A DNA stretch of 64,000 nt, from NCBI GenBank assembly GCA_031555735.1, contig JAVBUE010000026.1, forward strand, positions 1-64,000. The letters run 5' to 3'. Of the stretch, positions 52,746-61,639 are shown in pieces. This DNA is from JAJDIA01 sp031555735. GTDB lineage: Bacteria; Bacteroidota; Bacteroidia; Bacteroidales; Tannerellaceae. The first letter of the stretch is position 1; the number at the start of each line of letters is the position of its first letter. The translations under genes were made by a program, and so were the position numbers. Under the pieces are notes generated by a model. It searched no databases and had not been told where the DNA came from. It saw only the letters and a list, made by a program, of their open reading frames with translations.

Positions 52746-55361
52746 TTATTTCAGATCTATATATTGTTCGTGAATGTTCCACCCGCCCACTTTCAGTGCC
52801 ACAGGTTGGCCGCTCAGGCGTTCGCCCTGCAACACACAGTCAAGCGTTTTCTTCTCACCCGGGAAGAGTGTTACATAGTTGTCCGACCAGAACACCGGAC
52901 GGACAATGTCTTTATCGCTATCCGTCAATGCCAACTGGACGAGGAAAGCCACGGTGGAAGAGGCGTTTTCCAGTTCCACGGTAACCCCTTCACCCTTGTC
53001 GCTGCGTGTGGTGACAGACACCTTCACCTCCGTTGCGGGTAAAGCGGCCAGGTCTTTGAAGTCGCCATACGTATCGATGTAGGTCATGTACCAGGTCCCC
53101 TTTCCATAGACGTCGGGCTGTGCGGAGAGTACATAGAAGTTTTCCGCCACCCGGTTGCCCGCCGTGTCGAGGAGGACAAGCGTCAGGAAGGTATTCTTCG
53201 CCGTGTTGTCGATGGTGAAGATGTTGGCCACGCTCTCGCCGTTGACCGATAGCGGTTTCTTTTCTTCAAACAGCACGGAGCCATCGATCGCGTTGCCACG
53301 GATCACCGCCGTCAGTCCGGCCGCCTCCGCCAGGGTTTCGTTCACGGCATAGATGCCGTTATCCTTATAGTTGTAGATCAACTGCAGGGGGAGGTTACCC
53401 CGTTTCACCCCGTAATAGGCGGCGGTGGGCACGTTGTAATAGTCGTACAATTGCCAGTACATCTTCGGCCATGCCGAGTTCAGCATCCACTGGACGATAC
53501 CCGTCGCCTGGGCCGGATTGACGCGGAAGGCTTCGAACATGCTTTGCGTAGCCTGCGAACCGGCGAGGTAGGCACGGTTGAGGAAGCCTTTCAGGTCGGC
53601 GGGCTTGCCATACATGCCTTCCACCACATCCACCATCGGCTTCATCTTATTCATCGATGCGGAGGTGGTGGTATGGTAGTCCCAATACTCATTCAGCGGC
53701 CACAGCTTATCGGCGGGAATCATCTTGGCGATGGATTCGATCACAGGCACCTGCGCACCCGTTCCGGTTTCGGTATTGAAACCGAAGTTACCGCCGTTCT
53801 TCGTATCCGTAAACCAATAGCTTGGTCCCACATAGTCGTACGGGCCACGCATCTTCATCCCCGTCGGGCCGGTCACCTCACTGGTTGCCGTCGCGGCGCT
53901 GCCGATAAACGGACGGTTGTCGAGCTCCGGCAGCATCTCCATATAGCGTTTTTCCAACGCCGGGTTCAGCAGCATATCGCTGCCTCCCAACCAGGCGATG
54001 ATCGCCGGGTGGTTACGCAGCCAGCGCACCTGGGTGTCGAAGTAGCGCACCAGCAGATTCATATCGTGCTCGGACTGGATACAGCCGAACTTCTCGTCCG
54101 CCGGTCCCCCGAAATAGTTCTCCCATTCCCACTGGCAGCTCCAGCCTACGAGCGCCATCAACCCGTAGCGGTCGCAGAGGTCGTACAGATTCTGGCTGTT
54201 GCCCCAGATATTTTCCACCCGGATGGAGTTGAGGTTCATATCGGCTACGTACTGCAACTGTATCTCGTTGCTCTCGGGGGTATCCCGCAGGAATACGTCG
54301 TCGGTCCATCCGGCGCTCTTGATCAGTACGCGTTTGCCGTTCAGTTTATAGCCTTTGAAGCCCTGTTCGGTCATGTATGTTTCGATGGTGCGGATACCGA
54401 AGGTCACCTGTTCCTCATCGGAGGCGACGCCACCGGACACAAAGAAGAGTTCGAGTTCATACAGTTCGGGGGTTCCCATACCATTCGCCCACCACAGGCG
54501 GGGGTTGATGAGATGCAATCCGTTCACCTCTTCGGGGGTGATGCGGACGGTTTTCTTCTCCTTCGCTTCCAGTGTGACGGGCACGGTGAAAAGGATGTTT
54601 TCGATCCGTCCTTTCAATACGCCTTTCACGGGCTGGTCGGTGAAGTTCTCCACGTCGGTGGTGATCGTCAGCCAGGCTTCATCCAGCGTTTCGGTGTTGA
54701 CGTCGCTCTTCACCCAGGTATCTTTCAGGCCGACAGCGCCGGTCACCAACAGTTTCACTTCGCGGAAGATACCCATGTTCTCATCCAGCGGACGGGGGTT
54801 CCAGTCCACAAAGCCCATGTTCGGTTCGCCTTTCTGCGCCCGGAAGAGTTCGACGGCCAACACGTTGTTTTCCTGCAACAGCCCGGTGATGTCGAACGTG
54901 AAATGGTTGAATGCCCCATATACCTCTTCTTTCGAACCGATGAGTTTGCCGTTCAGCCAGATATTGGCACGGTAGGTAAGCCCGTCGAAATGCAGTTGCA
55001 CATGCCGTCCTTCGCCTTGAACCGGAGCGGGGAAAGTAGTCCGGTACCACCAGGAGACATCAAACGGGCTACGGTCGGCATCCTTAAAGTTCATCCCCAT
55101 GAACAGGTCTTTGTATAGCCCGTTGGCCGTCAGGGTACCCATGACGGTGGATGGCACAGTGGCCGGATACCATTCACCGTCCGGCGTCACGGCGGTAGAG
55201 AGCTGTTCGCCGGTCTGGCCGACGACGGCCGACGATTGCACCTGCCAGTTTTCCGACAACAGGATTTGATCGGCAGCCACTTCTTTGATGCGTTCCTCAC
55301 AAGCGATAAAGCCTGCACAGAAAAAGATCATGCATACTAATTTCAGGGTGAGTCGTTTCAT
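52746..55361 (-). CDS. GH2 lipoprotein, exo-beta-glucosaminidase subfamily
   Basis: 871 residues. Lipoprotein signal with lipobox FIAC and Cys21. Sugar-binding jelly roll (about 35-205, WWYRTTFPAP, LHFDGLTYRANIWLNGK), Ig-like domain (about 210-325), catalytic barrel (about 330-660) and C-terminal Ig-like domains. The usual acid/base Asn-Glu of GH2 is replaced by Ser-Asp in AWLGGSDMLLNP (Asp462), and the nucleophile is probably Glu531 in GFNTETGTG. This matches the exo-beta-D-glucosaminidase group (Asp469/Glu541 in CsxA). Mannosylglycoprotein endo-beta-mannosidase is the closest alternative. It follows the ROK kinase gene by 27 bp; a glucosamine-releasing enzyme plus sugar kinase would make a sensible pair. 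Confidence 0.85.
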   Translation of the reverse strand: MKRLTLKLVCMIFFCAGFIACEERIKEVAADQILLSENWQVQSSAVVGQTGEQLSTAVTPDGEWYPATVPSTVMGTLTANGLYKDLFMGMNFKDADRSPFDVSWWYRTTFPAPVQGEGRHVQLHFDGLTYRANIWLNGKLIGSKEEVYGAFNHFTFDITGLLQENNVLAVELFRAQKGEPNMGFVDWNPRPLDENMGIFREVKLLVTGAVGLKDTWVKSDVNTETLDEAWLTITTDVENFTDQPVKGVLKGRIENILFTVPVTLEAKEKKTVRITPEEVNGLHLINPRLWWANGMGTPELYELELFFVSGGVASDEEQVTFGIRTIETYMTEQGFKGYKLNGKRVLIKSAGWTDDVFLRDTPESNEIQLQYVADMNLNSIRVENIWGNSQNLYDLCDRYGLMALVGWSCQWEWENYFGGPADEKFGCIQSEHDMNLLVRYFDTQVRWLRNHPAIIAWLGGSDMLLNPALEKRYMEMLPELDNRPFIGSAATATSEVTGPTGMKMRGPYDYVGPSYWFTDTKNGGNFGFNTETGTGAQVPVIESIAKMIPADKLWPLNEYWDYHTTTSASMNKMKPMVDVVEGMYGKPADLKGFLNRAYLAGSQATQSMFEAFRVNPAQATGIVQWMLNSAWPKMYWQLYDYYNVPTAAYYGVKRGNLPLQLIYNYKDNGIYAVNETLAEAAGLTAVIRGNAIDGSVLFEEKKPLSVNGESVANIFTIDNTAKNTFLTLVLLDTAGNRVAENFYVLSAQPDVYGKGTWYMTYIDTYGDFKDLAALPATEVKVSVTTRSDKGEGVTVELENASSTVAFLVQLALTDSDKDIVRPVFWSDNYVTLFPGEKKTLDCVLQGERLSGQPVALKVGGWNIHEQYIDLK

Positions 55362-55388
55362 ACCTATCTGATTTAAATGTTTGTTGTA

Positions 55389-56216
55389 TTATTCCACCAG
55401 GCCGGCGGCGCCCAACAGGGCGATATCGGGATTGGTGGATATCCTGATCTGCAGTTTCGCCAATGAGGTGGGAAACATGAACGAAGAGAGGTTCTTATAC
55501 ATCCCTTCGGAGAAGAAGGGGAAGGCGCCGGATATGCTTCCGCCGAATACAATGCCTTCGGGATCGTATGCGTACAGGATGGCTTGCACGAGTTCGCCCA
55601 GGTGATTGCCGTACTCCGCCCACATCTTCAGGGCTTCCGGGTCGTTCCGGCGGGCACGTTCATACGCCTCCTTGCCGGTGGTCTGGTGGTAGGTGGTAAA
55701 GAACTCGCTGCCGCAATAGTGTTCGTAGATATGGTCGAGGTAACGCATGCAACCGATCTCGCCTGCGCCGGTATTGCTGCCGTTGTACAGCCGGCCGTCC
55801 AGGATGACACCGGCGCCTACTCCGGTGCCGAGGGTCACACCCAGCATATTCCGGAATGCCTTTCCTTCGCCATACTTCTGTTCGCCGATGGCAAAGCAGT
55901 TAGCGTCGTTGTTCACAAACACGGGTACATGGAACGCCTCTTCCAGGATGGCTTTGAGAGGCACTTCCTGCCAGGCGGGTATATTCGTTACATGATACAC
56001 TATGCCCTGCTTCACATCCACCACCGAAGGCACACCGATCCCGATTCCTTCCGTTCCTTCCGAAACATAGGGGGCAATAAACTCTTTCAAATAGAGGATG
56101 GAATCCGCCAGATTCAGTTTCGACGGACTGACGGCAGTTGCTTTGTCCACCAATTTACCGTCCACTAATTGCCCGATACGAACGCTTGTTCCTCCTAAAT
56201 CGATTCCCAGTTTCAT
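55389..56216 (-). CDS. ROK-family sugar kinase
   Basis: 275 residues from the ATG at 56216 (MKLGIDLGGTSVRIGQLVDG); a frame to 56246 adds ten residues without match. ATP-binding DLGGTSVRIG near the N-terminus, catalytic Asp in FVNNDANCFAIGE, and GVTLGTGVGAGVILDG. The Cys-rich zinc motif common in ROK proteins (CxCGxxGCxE) is absent; only GEIGCMRYL...YCGSEFF remains. It should phosphorylate glucose, glucosamine or a relative in the cytoplasm; substrate is inferred from the adjoining GH2 gene, not shown. It lies 109 bp after nadB. Confidence 0.85.
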   Translation of the reverse strand: MKLGIDLGGTSVRIGQLVDGKLVDKATAVSPSKLNLADSILYLKEFIAPYVSEGTEGIGIGVPSVVDVKQGIVYHVTNIPAWQEVPLKAILEEAFHVPVFVNNDANCFAIGEQKYGEGKAFRNMLGVTLGTGVGAGVILDGRLYNGSNTGAGEIGCMRYLDHIYEHYCGSEFFTTYHQTTGKEAYERARRNDPEALKMWAEYGNHLGELVQAILYAYDPEGIVFGGSISGAFPFFSEGMYKNLSSFMFPTSLAKLQIRISTNPDIALLGAAGLVE

Positions 56217-56325
56217 GAGGTATAACAGTATTAGTTGATTGTACAAAGAAAAGGGGAATACGGATGCCCTCTTACGCGTTTTGCGTATGAGAATCGTCTT
56301 ATTACGAAAAAGTGAGGAGGAGCGG

Positions 56326-57897
56326 CTAATTTACGATCGGCGGATAGTCGAGCGTATAATGCAAGCCGCGGCTTTCTTTCCGGTCGATCGCCTGACGCAT
56401 GATCAGGTATCCGGTATTGATCATGTTCCGCAGTTCGCAAATCTCCTTGGATGCGACCGAACGCTTGAAGAGGCTTTCCGTCTCTTCATACAGGATATCG
56501 AGGCGATCCCAGGCCCGTTTGAGGCGGAGGTCGGAACGGACGATGCCGACATAGGTGGTCATGATCTGCCCCACCTCTTTGGCGCTCTGCGTGATCAGCA
56601 CCATCTCTTCGGGCGAGCGGGTGCCTTCGTCGTTCCATTCGGGGATATCTTCCTGCCATCCATACGCATGCATGCAGTCCATACTATGGCGGGCGGCGGC
56701 ATCAGCATAGACCACCGCTTCGATCAGCGAGTTGGATGCCAGACGGTTTCCTCCGTGCAGGCCGGTGCAGGCGCATTCGCCCACGGCATAGAGGCGGGCG
56801 ATCGACGAACAGGCATTCAGATCCACCTTGATCCCTCCGCAGAGGTAATGGGCGGCGGGTGCTACGGGGATATATTCTTTCGTGATATCAATCCCCAGAC
56901 TGAGGCATTTCGCGTAGATCGTAGGGAAATGTTTCCGTGTTTCTTCCGGGTCTTTATGCGTGACATCGAGGCAGACATGGTCGTCGCCCCGGTTCTTCAT
57001 CTCGTTGTCGATGGCGCGGGCTACGATATCGCGGGGAGCCAGCGACAGGCGGGCGTCATACTTATGCATGAATTCCTTGCCGTCGATCGTCCGGAGCACG
57101 CCGCCATAACCGCGCATCGCTTCCGTGATCAGGAACGAAGGGCGGTCGCCCGGATGAAAGAGCGCCGTGGGATGGAACTGTACAAACTCCATATCCTTCA
57201 CCGTCCCTTTAGCACGATAAACCATGGCGATCCCATCGCCGGTAGCCACCAGCGGGTTGGTGGTTGTCTGGTAAACAGCGCCGATACCACCCGTCGCCAC
57301 CAGCGTGACCCGGGAGAGGAAGGTATCGATCTGCCCGGTCTGCAGGTCCATGATATAGGCGCCGTAACACTCGATGTCGGGCGTCTGCCGGGTGACGGTC
57401 ACACCCAGGTGGTGCTGCGTCAGTATTTCGATCGCGAAATAATGCTCAAACACCTCGATATTCGGATGTTGTTGGACGGCTTTGATCAGTGCGTCCTGTA
57501 TCTCGGCTCCTGTCTTGTCTTTGTGGTGGAGGATGCGGAATTCGGAATGGCCGCCTTCGCGGTGAAGGTCGAAATTACCGGATTCATCTTTGTCGAAATC
57601 CACGCCCCAGCTGATCAGTTCGTTGATCTGCCCGGGCGCTTCCCGGACTACTTTCTCCACTGCTCCCCGGTTGCTGAGCCAGTCGCCGGCGATCAGCGTA
57701 TCTTCAATATGCTTTTCAAAGTTGTCGGTAATCCAGTTGGTGACCGAGGCTACGCCTCCCTGTGCAAAATACGTATTCGCTTCTTCCAGCCCCGATTTGC
57801 AGACAAGGGCTACCCTTCCCTTATTCGCTACTTTCAGCGCAAAACTCATACCGCCGATACCGGAGCCGATCACCAGAAAATCAAATCGCTTTGTCAT
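56326..57897 (-). CDS. nadB: L-aspartate oxidase
   Basis: 523 residues from the ATG at 57897 (MTKRFDFLVIGSGIGGMSFA). A longer frame reaches into the znuA start and is rejected. FAD-binding GSGIGGMSFALKVA at the N-terminus, YFAQGGVASV, HREGGHSEFRILHHKD and the NadB-type active-site segment LHGGNRLASNSLIEAVVYA. It oxidises aspartate to iminoaspartate in NAD synthesis, using oxygen or fumarate. Promoter TAACTTTG (57923-57916) lies within a 10-bp palindrome. nadA and nadC are not next to it, so the usual nadBAC unit is broken here. Confidence 0.95.
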   Translation of the reverse strand: MTKRFDFLVIGSGIGGMSFALKVANKGRVALVCKSGLEEANTYFAQGGVASVTNWITDNFEKHIEDTLIAGDWLSNRGAVEKVVREAPGQINELISWGVDFDKDESGNFDLHREGGHSEFRILHHKDKTGAEIQDALIKAVQQHPNIEVFEHYFAIEILTQHHLGVTVTRQTPDIECYGAYIMDLQTGQIDTFLSRVTLVATGGIGAVYQTTTNPLVATGDGIAMVYRAKGTVKDMEFVQFHPTALFHPGDRPSFLITEAMRGYGGVLRTIDGKEFMHKYDARLSLAPRDIVARAIDNEMKNRGDDHVCLDVTHKDPEETRKHFPTIYAKCLSLGIDITKEYIPVAPAAHYLCGGIKVDLNACSSIARLYAVGECACTGLHGGNRLASNSLIEAVVYADAAARHSMDCMHAYGWQEDIPEWNDEGTRSPEEMVLITQSAKEVGQIMTTYVGIVRSDLRLKRAWDRLDILYEETESLFKRSVASKEICELRNMINTGYLIMRQAIDRKESRGLHYTLDYPPIVN

Positions 57898-57912
57898 TCT
57901 ATTGTGTTTACC

Positions 57913-57939
57913 CCACAAAGTTATAAATAAACTTTGTGG
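57913..57939. promoter_or_regulatory. palindromic operator candidate over the nadB promoter
   Basis: CCACAAAGTT (57913-57922) and AACTTTGTGG (57930-57939) are perfect 10-bp inverted repeats around ATAAATA. The left half, read on the minus strand, contains TAACTTTG, a TAnnTTTG promoter element for nadB 19 bp upstream of its ATG. A protein bound here would block nadB and may also affect the divergent znuA promoter at 57979. Confidence 0.65.
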
Positions 57940-57978
57940 AATAGACGTTGGCCGGATGCTTTTATAATCATTGTTTCG

Positions 57979-57986
57979 TATCTTTG
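57979..57986 (+). promoter_or_regulatory. Bacteroidetes -7 element for the zinc-uptake genes
   Basis: TATCTTTG matches TAnnTTTG, 18 bp before the znuA-like ATG at 58005. Confidence 0.6.
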
Positions 57987-58004
57987 CAAAAAGACATTGT
58001 GTGA

Positions 58005-58904
58005 ATGAAAGCATTCCATGTATTGATATTCGTTTGTTTGCTGATCTCCTGCGGAGGAGGAAAACCTGGTGAGAAACAGGTTGTTTCGGTCACCATCGAA
58101 CCACAGCGCTATTTTGCCGAAAAGATCGCCGGCGACAAATTCGACATTCATTGCGTAGTGCCTTCCGGACAGAATCCGGAGACCTACGATCCCACGCCGC
58201 AACAGATGGTCCGGATCGGGAAGAGCCTTGCCTACCTCCAAATCGGGCATATCGGATTCGAAACCGCCTGGATGCCCACGATCCGTGAGAACAACCGGAA
58301 CCTGACCTTCTTCGACCTGTCGGAAGGTGTGGAGCTGGTGACCGACGGGGAATCCCATGCCCATCACGAACACGAAGGCGACGAAGCACACGCCGGAGAG
58401 CCGCATCATCACGCCCATGCCGGAGGCGTGGATCCCCATTACTGGAGCTCGATCAAAGGAGCCAAGGTAATCGCCTACAACACGGTGAACGCCTTTATCG
58501 CCCTCGACAAGGAGAACGCAGCCTATTACTGGCAGAACTACCTGACGCTGGTGGGAGAGATTGAAGCCACCGACGCCGCCATCAGCCGTATGCTGGCTCC
58601 GGTACTCAGCCGCGCCTTCATTATCTATCATCCCTCGCTCACTTATTTCGCGGAGGAATACAACCTCACCCAACTGCCGCTTGAGGTGGAAGGGAAAGAG
58701 CCATCGCCCGCCCAACTGAAAGCGCTGATCGACCTGGCGCATAATTATAATGTACGTGTAGTGTTTATCCAGCAGGAATTCAACAGGGATAATGCCGGGC
58801 TGATCGCCAAAGAGACCGGATGCCGGTTGGTCACCATCAATCCGCTGAACTACCGGTGGGACGAAGAAATGATCCGTACTGCTGAAGCATTAGCCCATGA
58901 ATAA
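58005..58904 (+). CDS. znuA: zinc ABC transporter substrate-binding lipoprotein (ZnuA-like)
   Basis: 299 residues. Lipoprotein signal with LLISC (Cys16). Cluster A-I fold: first metal His in QIGHIGFE (His82), a His/Glu/Asp-rich loop (about 116-139, ESHAHHEHEGDEAHAGEP followed by HHHAHAG), second ligand in VDPHYWSS (His145), then IIYHPSLTYFAEEYNL and IQQEFNRDNA. The His-rich loop indicates zinc rather than manganese. It captures zinc in the periplasm. It overlaps the ATPase gene by eight bases. No permease gene follows. Confidence 0.9.
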   Translation: MKAFHVLIFVCLLISCGGGKPGEKQVVSVTIEPQRYFAEKIAGDKFDIHCVVPSGQNPETYDPTPQQMVRIGKSLAYLQIGHIGFETAWMPTIRENNRNLTFFDLSEGVELVTDGESHAHHEHEGDEAHAGEPHHHAHAGGVDPHYWSSIKGAKVIAYNTVNAFIALDKENAAYYWQNYLTLVGEIEATDAAISRMLAPVLSRAFIIYHPSLTYFAEEYNLTQLPLEVEGKEPSPAQLKALIDLAHNYNVRVVFIQQEFNRDNAGLIAKETGCRLVTINPLNYRWDEEMIRTAEALAHE

Positions 58905-59709
58905 GCTGATCGAGATCAACCAGGTCACCGCCGGGTACGACCATAAGATCATACTGAAAGAGGTATCCCTCACTGTGTGGGAAAACGATTTCCTGGGGAT
59001 CATCGGTCCCAACGGAGGCGGAAAGACTACCCTGCTGAAAGTCATCCTGGGACTGCTCAACCCCTTGGGCGGCAGTATCCGTTTCTACCGCGACGGACAG
59101 GAAGCGCCCGCACTCCAAACCGGCTACCTGCCACAACTGAACTACATCGACCGGAGCTTCCCGATATCCGTCCGGGAAGTCATCGCCTCGGGACTGGCTT
59201 CCGGAAAGCCATTGTTCCGCAACTATACCGCGCCTCAACGCGAACGGATTAACGAAGTGATCGCGCAGATGGGATTGGAGGTGCTGGCGGGACGCCCCAT
59301 CAGCGACCTGTCGGGCGGACAATTGCAACGGGTACTGCTCGGGCGATCCATCGTATCCCGCCCGCAGGTGTTGATCCTCGACGAACCCAACTCGTACGTG
59401 GACAAACGGTTCGAATCGAAGTTTTACCAATTACTGGAGGAGATCAACAAGGAAAGCGCCGTGATCCTCGTGTCGCACGATATCGGCACGGTGTTGAGCC
59501 TGGTGAAGAACATCGCCTGCGTGAACGAGACCCTCCACTATCATCCGGGCACGGACCTTACGGAAGAATGGCTCGGAGAGACCTATGCCTGCCCGATCGA
59601 ACTGGTAGGACACGGGCAAATACCCCACCGCGTATTGAAATCACATTCGCATAACCACTCAAACAAAGAAGCATCATGGAAAACGGAGAATCTAAAGGAC
59701 GAGTACTGA
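58897..59709 (+). CDS. znuC: zinc ABC transporter ATPase (ZnuC-like)
   Basis: 270 residues. Walker A GPNGGGKTTLLKVILG, signature LSGGQLQRVLLGRS, Walker B VLILDEPNSYVD and the switch His in LVSHDIGTVL. It powers metal import with the protein upstream. The C-terminal tail after the ATPase core is His-bearing (HGQIPHRVLKSHSHNHS) and may bind zinc; its last 34 bp overlap the next gene. The permease partner (ZnuB) is not in the window and must be encoded elsewhere, or another permease is used. Confidence 0.9.
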   Translation: MNKLIEINQVTAGYDHKIILKEVSLTVWENDFLGIIGPNGGGKTTLLKVILGLLNPLGGSIRFYRDGQEAPALQTGYLPQLNYIDRSFPISVREVIASGLASGKPLFRNYTAPQRERINEVIAQMGLEVLAGRPISDLSGGQLQRVLLGRSIVSRPQVLILDEPNSYVDKRFESKFYQLLEEINKESAVILVSHDIGTVLSLVKNIACVNETLHYHPGTDLTEEWLGETYACPIELVGHGQIPHRVLKSHSHNHSNKEASWKTENLKDEY

Positions 59710-60797
59710 TCACCGGCGCCAACGGTTTTGTAGGCGGATTTCTGGTAGAAGCCGCCCTCTTCGAGGGATATGAAGTATGGGCGGGCGTCCGTTCCGGAAG
59801 CGACCGTTCCTTTCTGGACGAACTGAATAAAGGATTTGGAACCTGGTTCGACAGATACAAAAGATATGAACTCGAAGCAAAAGGGATCTACCGGGTGAAA
59901 GAAGACCGGATCCGTTTCATCGACCTGAACTATGAGAATGAGGAGGCATTGATCCAACAACTGGTTGATTTCAAGGAAAAAGAGGGCGGCTGGGACTATG
60001 TGATCCACAATGCCGGGATCACCAAAGCGTTGGACAAGAATGATTTTTACCGGGTGAATGCGGAATATACCCGCCGGCTGCTTCACGCATTGATCGTTTC
60101 CGACTGTAAACCGGACCGTTTTGTACTGATGAGCAGCCTGTGTGTCCATGGCAACTACGCAGATAAGAAGTTGTATCCTTATATGTATGTGGAGTATGAA
60201 CCATTATCCCCCCAGTCGGATTATGGGAAAAGCAAACTGATGGCAGAGCGATACGTACGGGAGCAAACCGAAATCACCTATGTGATCCTGCAACCTACGG
60301 GAGTATTTGGCCCCCGCGACCGCGACTACTTCATGCAGTTCCGCAGCATCAGTAAAGGATTTGATCTATCCATCGGGGTGTTTCGCCGGCAGATGCTCTC
60401 CTTTATCTATGTGGAAGACTTGGCTACGGTTGCCATGCTTGCCATGAGAAGTTGGAGCGCTGTCGATAAAACCTATATCGTATCCGACGGATCCGTCTGT
60501 TCCGACAAAGATTTCGGCCGGATGATCCAGACACTGGTCGGACGCAGGTGGGTGCTCCGCCTGAGTATCCCTGTATGGATGGCGTATGTGGCCTGTTGGG
60601 TATCGGAAAAGATCGGTCAACTGCGGAAGAAGCCCTCCACCCTGAATACCGACAAGTTCCATATCCTGAAACAACGCATCTGGATCTGCAGGTCCGATGA
60701 TTTAGCGACAGATTTATATTTCCATCCCCCGTATGCCCTTTATCAACGGCTTAAACAAACATGCATGTGGTACGCCGATAAGAATTGGTTTTATTAA
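59676..60797 (+). CDS. NAD-dependent epimerase/dehydratase family protein
   Basis: 373 residues. Extended short-chain dehydrogenase: Rossmann motif VLITGANGFVGGFLVEAA, Ser in VLMSSLCVHG, and the catalytic Tyr-x3-Lys in DYGKSKLMAERYV. The C-terminal part has VWMAYVACWVSEKIGQL, a hydrophobic stretch that may touch the membrane. Such proteins act on nucleotide sugars, steroids or dihydroflavonol-like substrates; the target cannot be read. The start ATG at 59676 lies inside znuC (34-bp overlap), so it is probably translated from the zinc-uptake transcript although no functional link is evident. It ends 7 bp before the convergent DUF2807 gene. Confidence 0.85.
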   Translation: MENGESKGRVLITGANGFVGGFLVEAALFEGYEVWAGVRSGSDRSFLDELNKGFGTWFDRYKRYELEAKGIYRVKEDRIRFIDLNYENEEALIQQLVDFKEKEGGWDYVIHNAGITKALDKNDFYRVNAEYTRRLLHALIVSDCKPDRFVLMSSLCVHGNYADKKLYPYMYVEYEPLSPQSDYGKSKLMAERYVREQTEITYVILQPTGVFGPRDRDYFMQFRSISKGFDLSIGVFRRQMLSFIYVEDLATVAMLAMRSWSAVDKTYIVSDGSVCSDKDFGRMIQTLVGRRWVLRLSIPVWMAYVACWVSEKIGQLRKKPSTLNTDKFHILKQRIWICRSDDLATDLYFHPPYALYQRLKQTCMWYADKNWFY

Positions 60798-60804
60798 CCG
60801 CAGA

Positions 60805-61611
60805 TCATTCATCCACGGCTTTCACCTTGCCTGATCCGGCGATGGAGCTGGTAACGTTGCCGGGCTTGCCTTTGTAATAGATGTCGCCACTGCCGGCACC
60901 TTTCACATCAATGCTGTTGTTGGCATGGATCTCGATGGTTCCGCTGCCGGCGATTTCCCCTTTCAGATCGTCCACCACCAGGTCGAAGCCATGTACCTCG
61001 CCGCTGCCGGCGATGGTAAAGTTGGCCGTTTGAGCCGTTCCCGCCACATTGATCTCGCCCGATCCGGCGATTTCGCCTTTGAACGATTCACATACGATAT
61101 AGGAAATACGGGCATTGCCACTGCCTGCGATGTTCGTCTTGATAGTCGTCGCCCGTACCGTGTCTTGCATGAATACCACACCACTGCCTGCCAGGCCCAC
61201 TTTCAGGTTGTCGGTAGTCAGCATGCTGTCGATGTAAAACTCCGAATCACCGGCTATACCGGCATCCCGCAGGGTGGCGGAATGGGTGAGTACGTTGAAT
61301 GTGGTAGGCCGGAAAGCCGTGTGATGCCGGAACTCTTCCTTCGGGCGGATCAGCAGCTTATGACCTTCCACCACCTTGAAGTCGTACATGTCGTAGATAT
61401 TCTTGTCGGTAGTGATTTCCAGAAAAGGCGTTTCCGCCGACTGCGAATAATGGATCTTCATATTCCCTTCGGACTCAATCTCATCGTAGTCCGTGATGGG
61501 AACGGTTTGGGTGATCACGTTACCGTCTCCATGTACCTTATGGAAAGGGATACAGCCGGCAGCCAACAACATCAGGCCGCCAAGCAACAAAAAGGAAGTG
61601 CTCTTTTTCAT
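60805..61611 (-). CDS. DUF2807 lipoprotein, paralogue 1 (AGSG type)
   Basis: 268 residues from the ATG at 61611, which starts the lipoprotein signal MKKSTSFLLLGGLMLLAAGC (Cys20). The body is the DUF2807 right-handed beta-helix-like fold: after GDGNVITQTVPITDYDEI comes a ladder of strands with turns AGSG at regular 17-20-residue spacing (LAGSGVVF, IAGSGNAR, IAGSGEIN, IAGSGEVH, IAGSGTIE, GAGSGDIY, IAGSGKVK). Function of the family is unknown; it is exported and probably surface- or periplasm-facing. Last gene of a tandem set, 28 bp after paralogue 2. Confidence 0.85.
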   Translation of the reverse strand: MKKSTSFLLLGGLMLLAAGCIPFHKVHGDGNVITQTVPITDYDEIESEGNMKIHYSQSAETPFLEITTDKNIYDMYDFKVVEGHKLLIRPKEEFRHHTAFRPTTFNVLTHSATLRDAGIAGDSEFYIDSMLTTDNLKVGLAGSGVVFMQDTVRATTIKTNIAGSGNARISYIVCESFKGEIAGSGEINVAGTAQTANFTIAGSGEVHGFDLVVDDLKGEIAGSGTIEIHANNSIDVKGAGSGDIYYKGKPGNVTSSIAGSGKVKAVDE

Positions 61612-61639
61612 ACGTATGCGATTCGTTGATTTATTGATT

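Noticed and set aside
53451..55118. 555-codon plus-strand frame antisense to the GH2 gene
   Set aside because: His/Arg/Val-rich shadow of a high-GC gene; no start context or family features.
56239..57930. 563-codon plus-strand frame antisense to nadB
   Set aside because: Shadow of nadB; the minus strand has all L-aspartate oxidase motifs.
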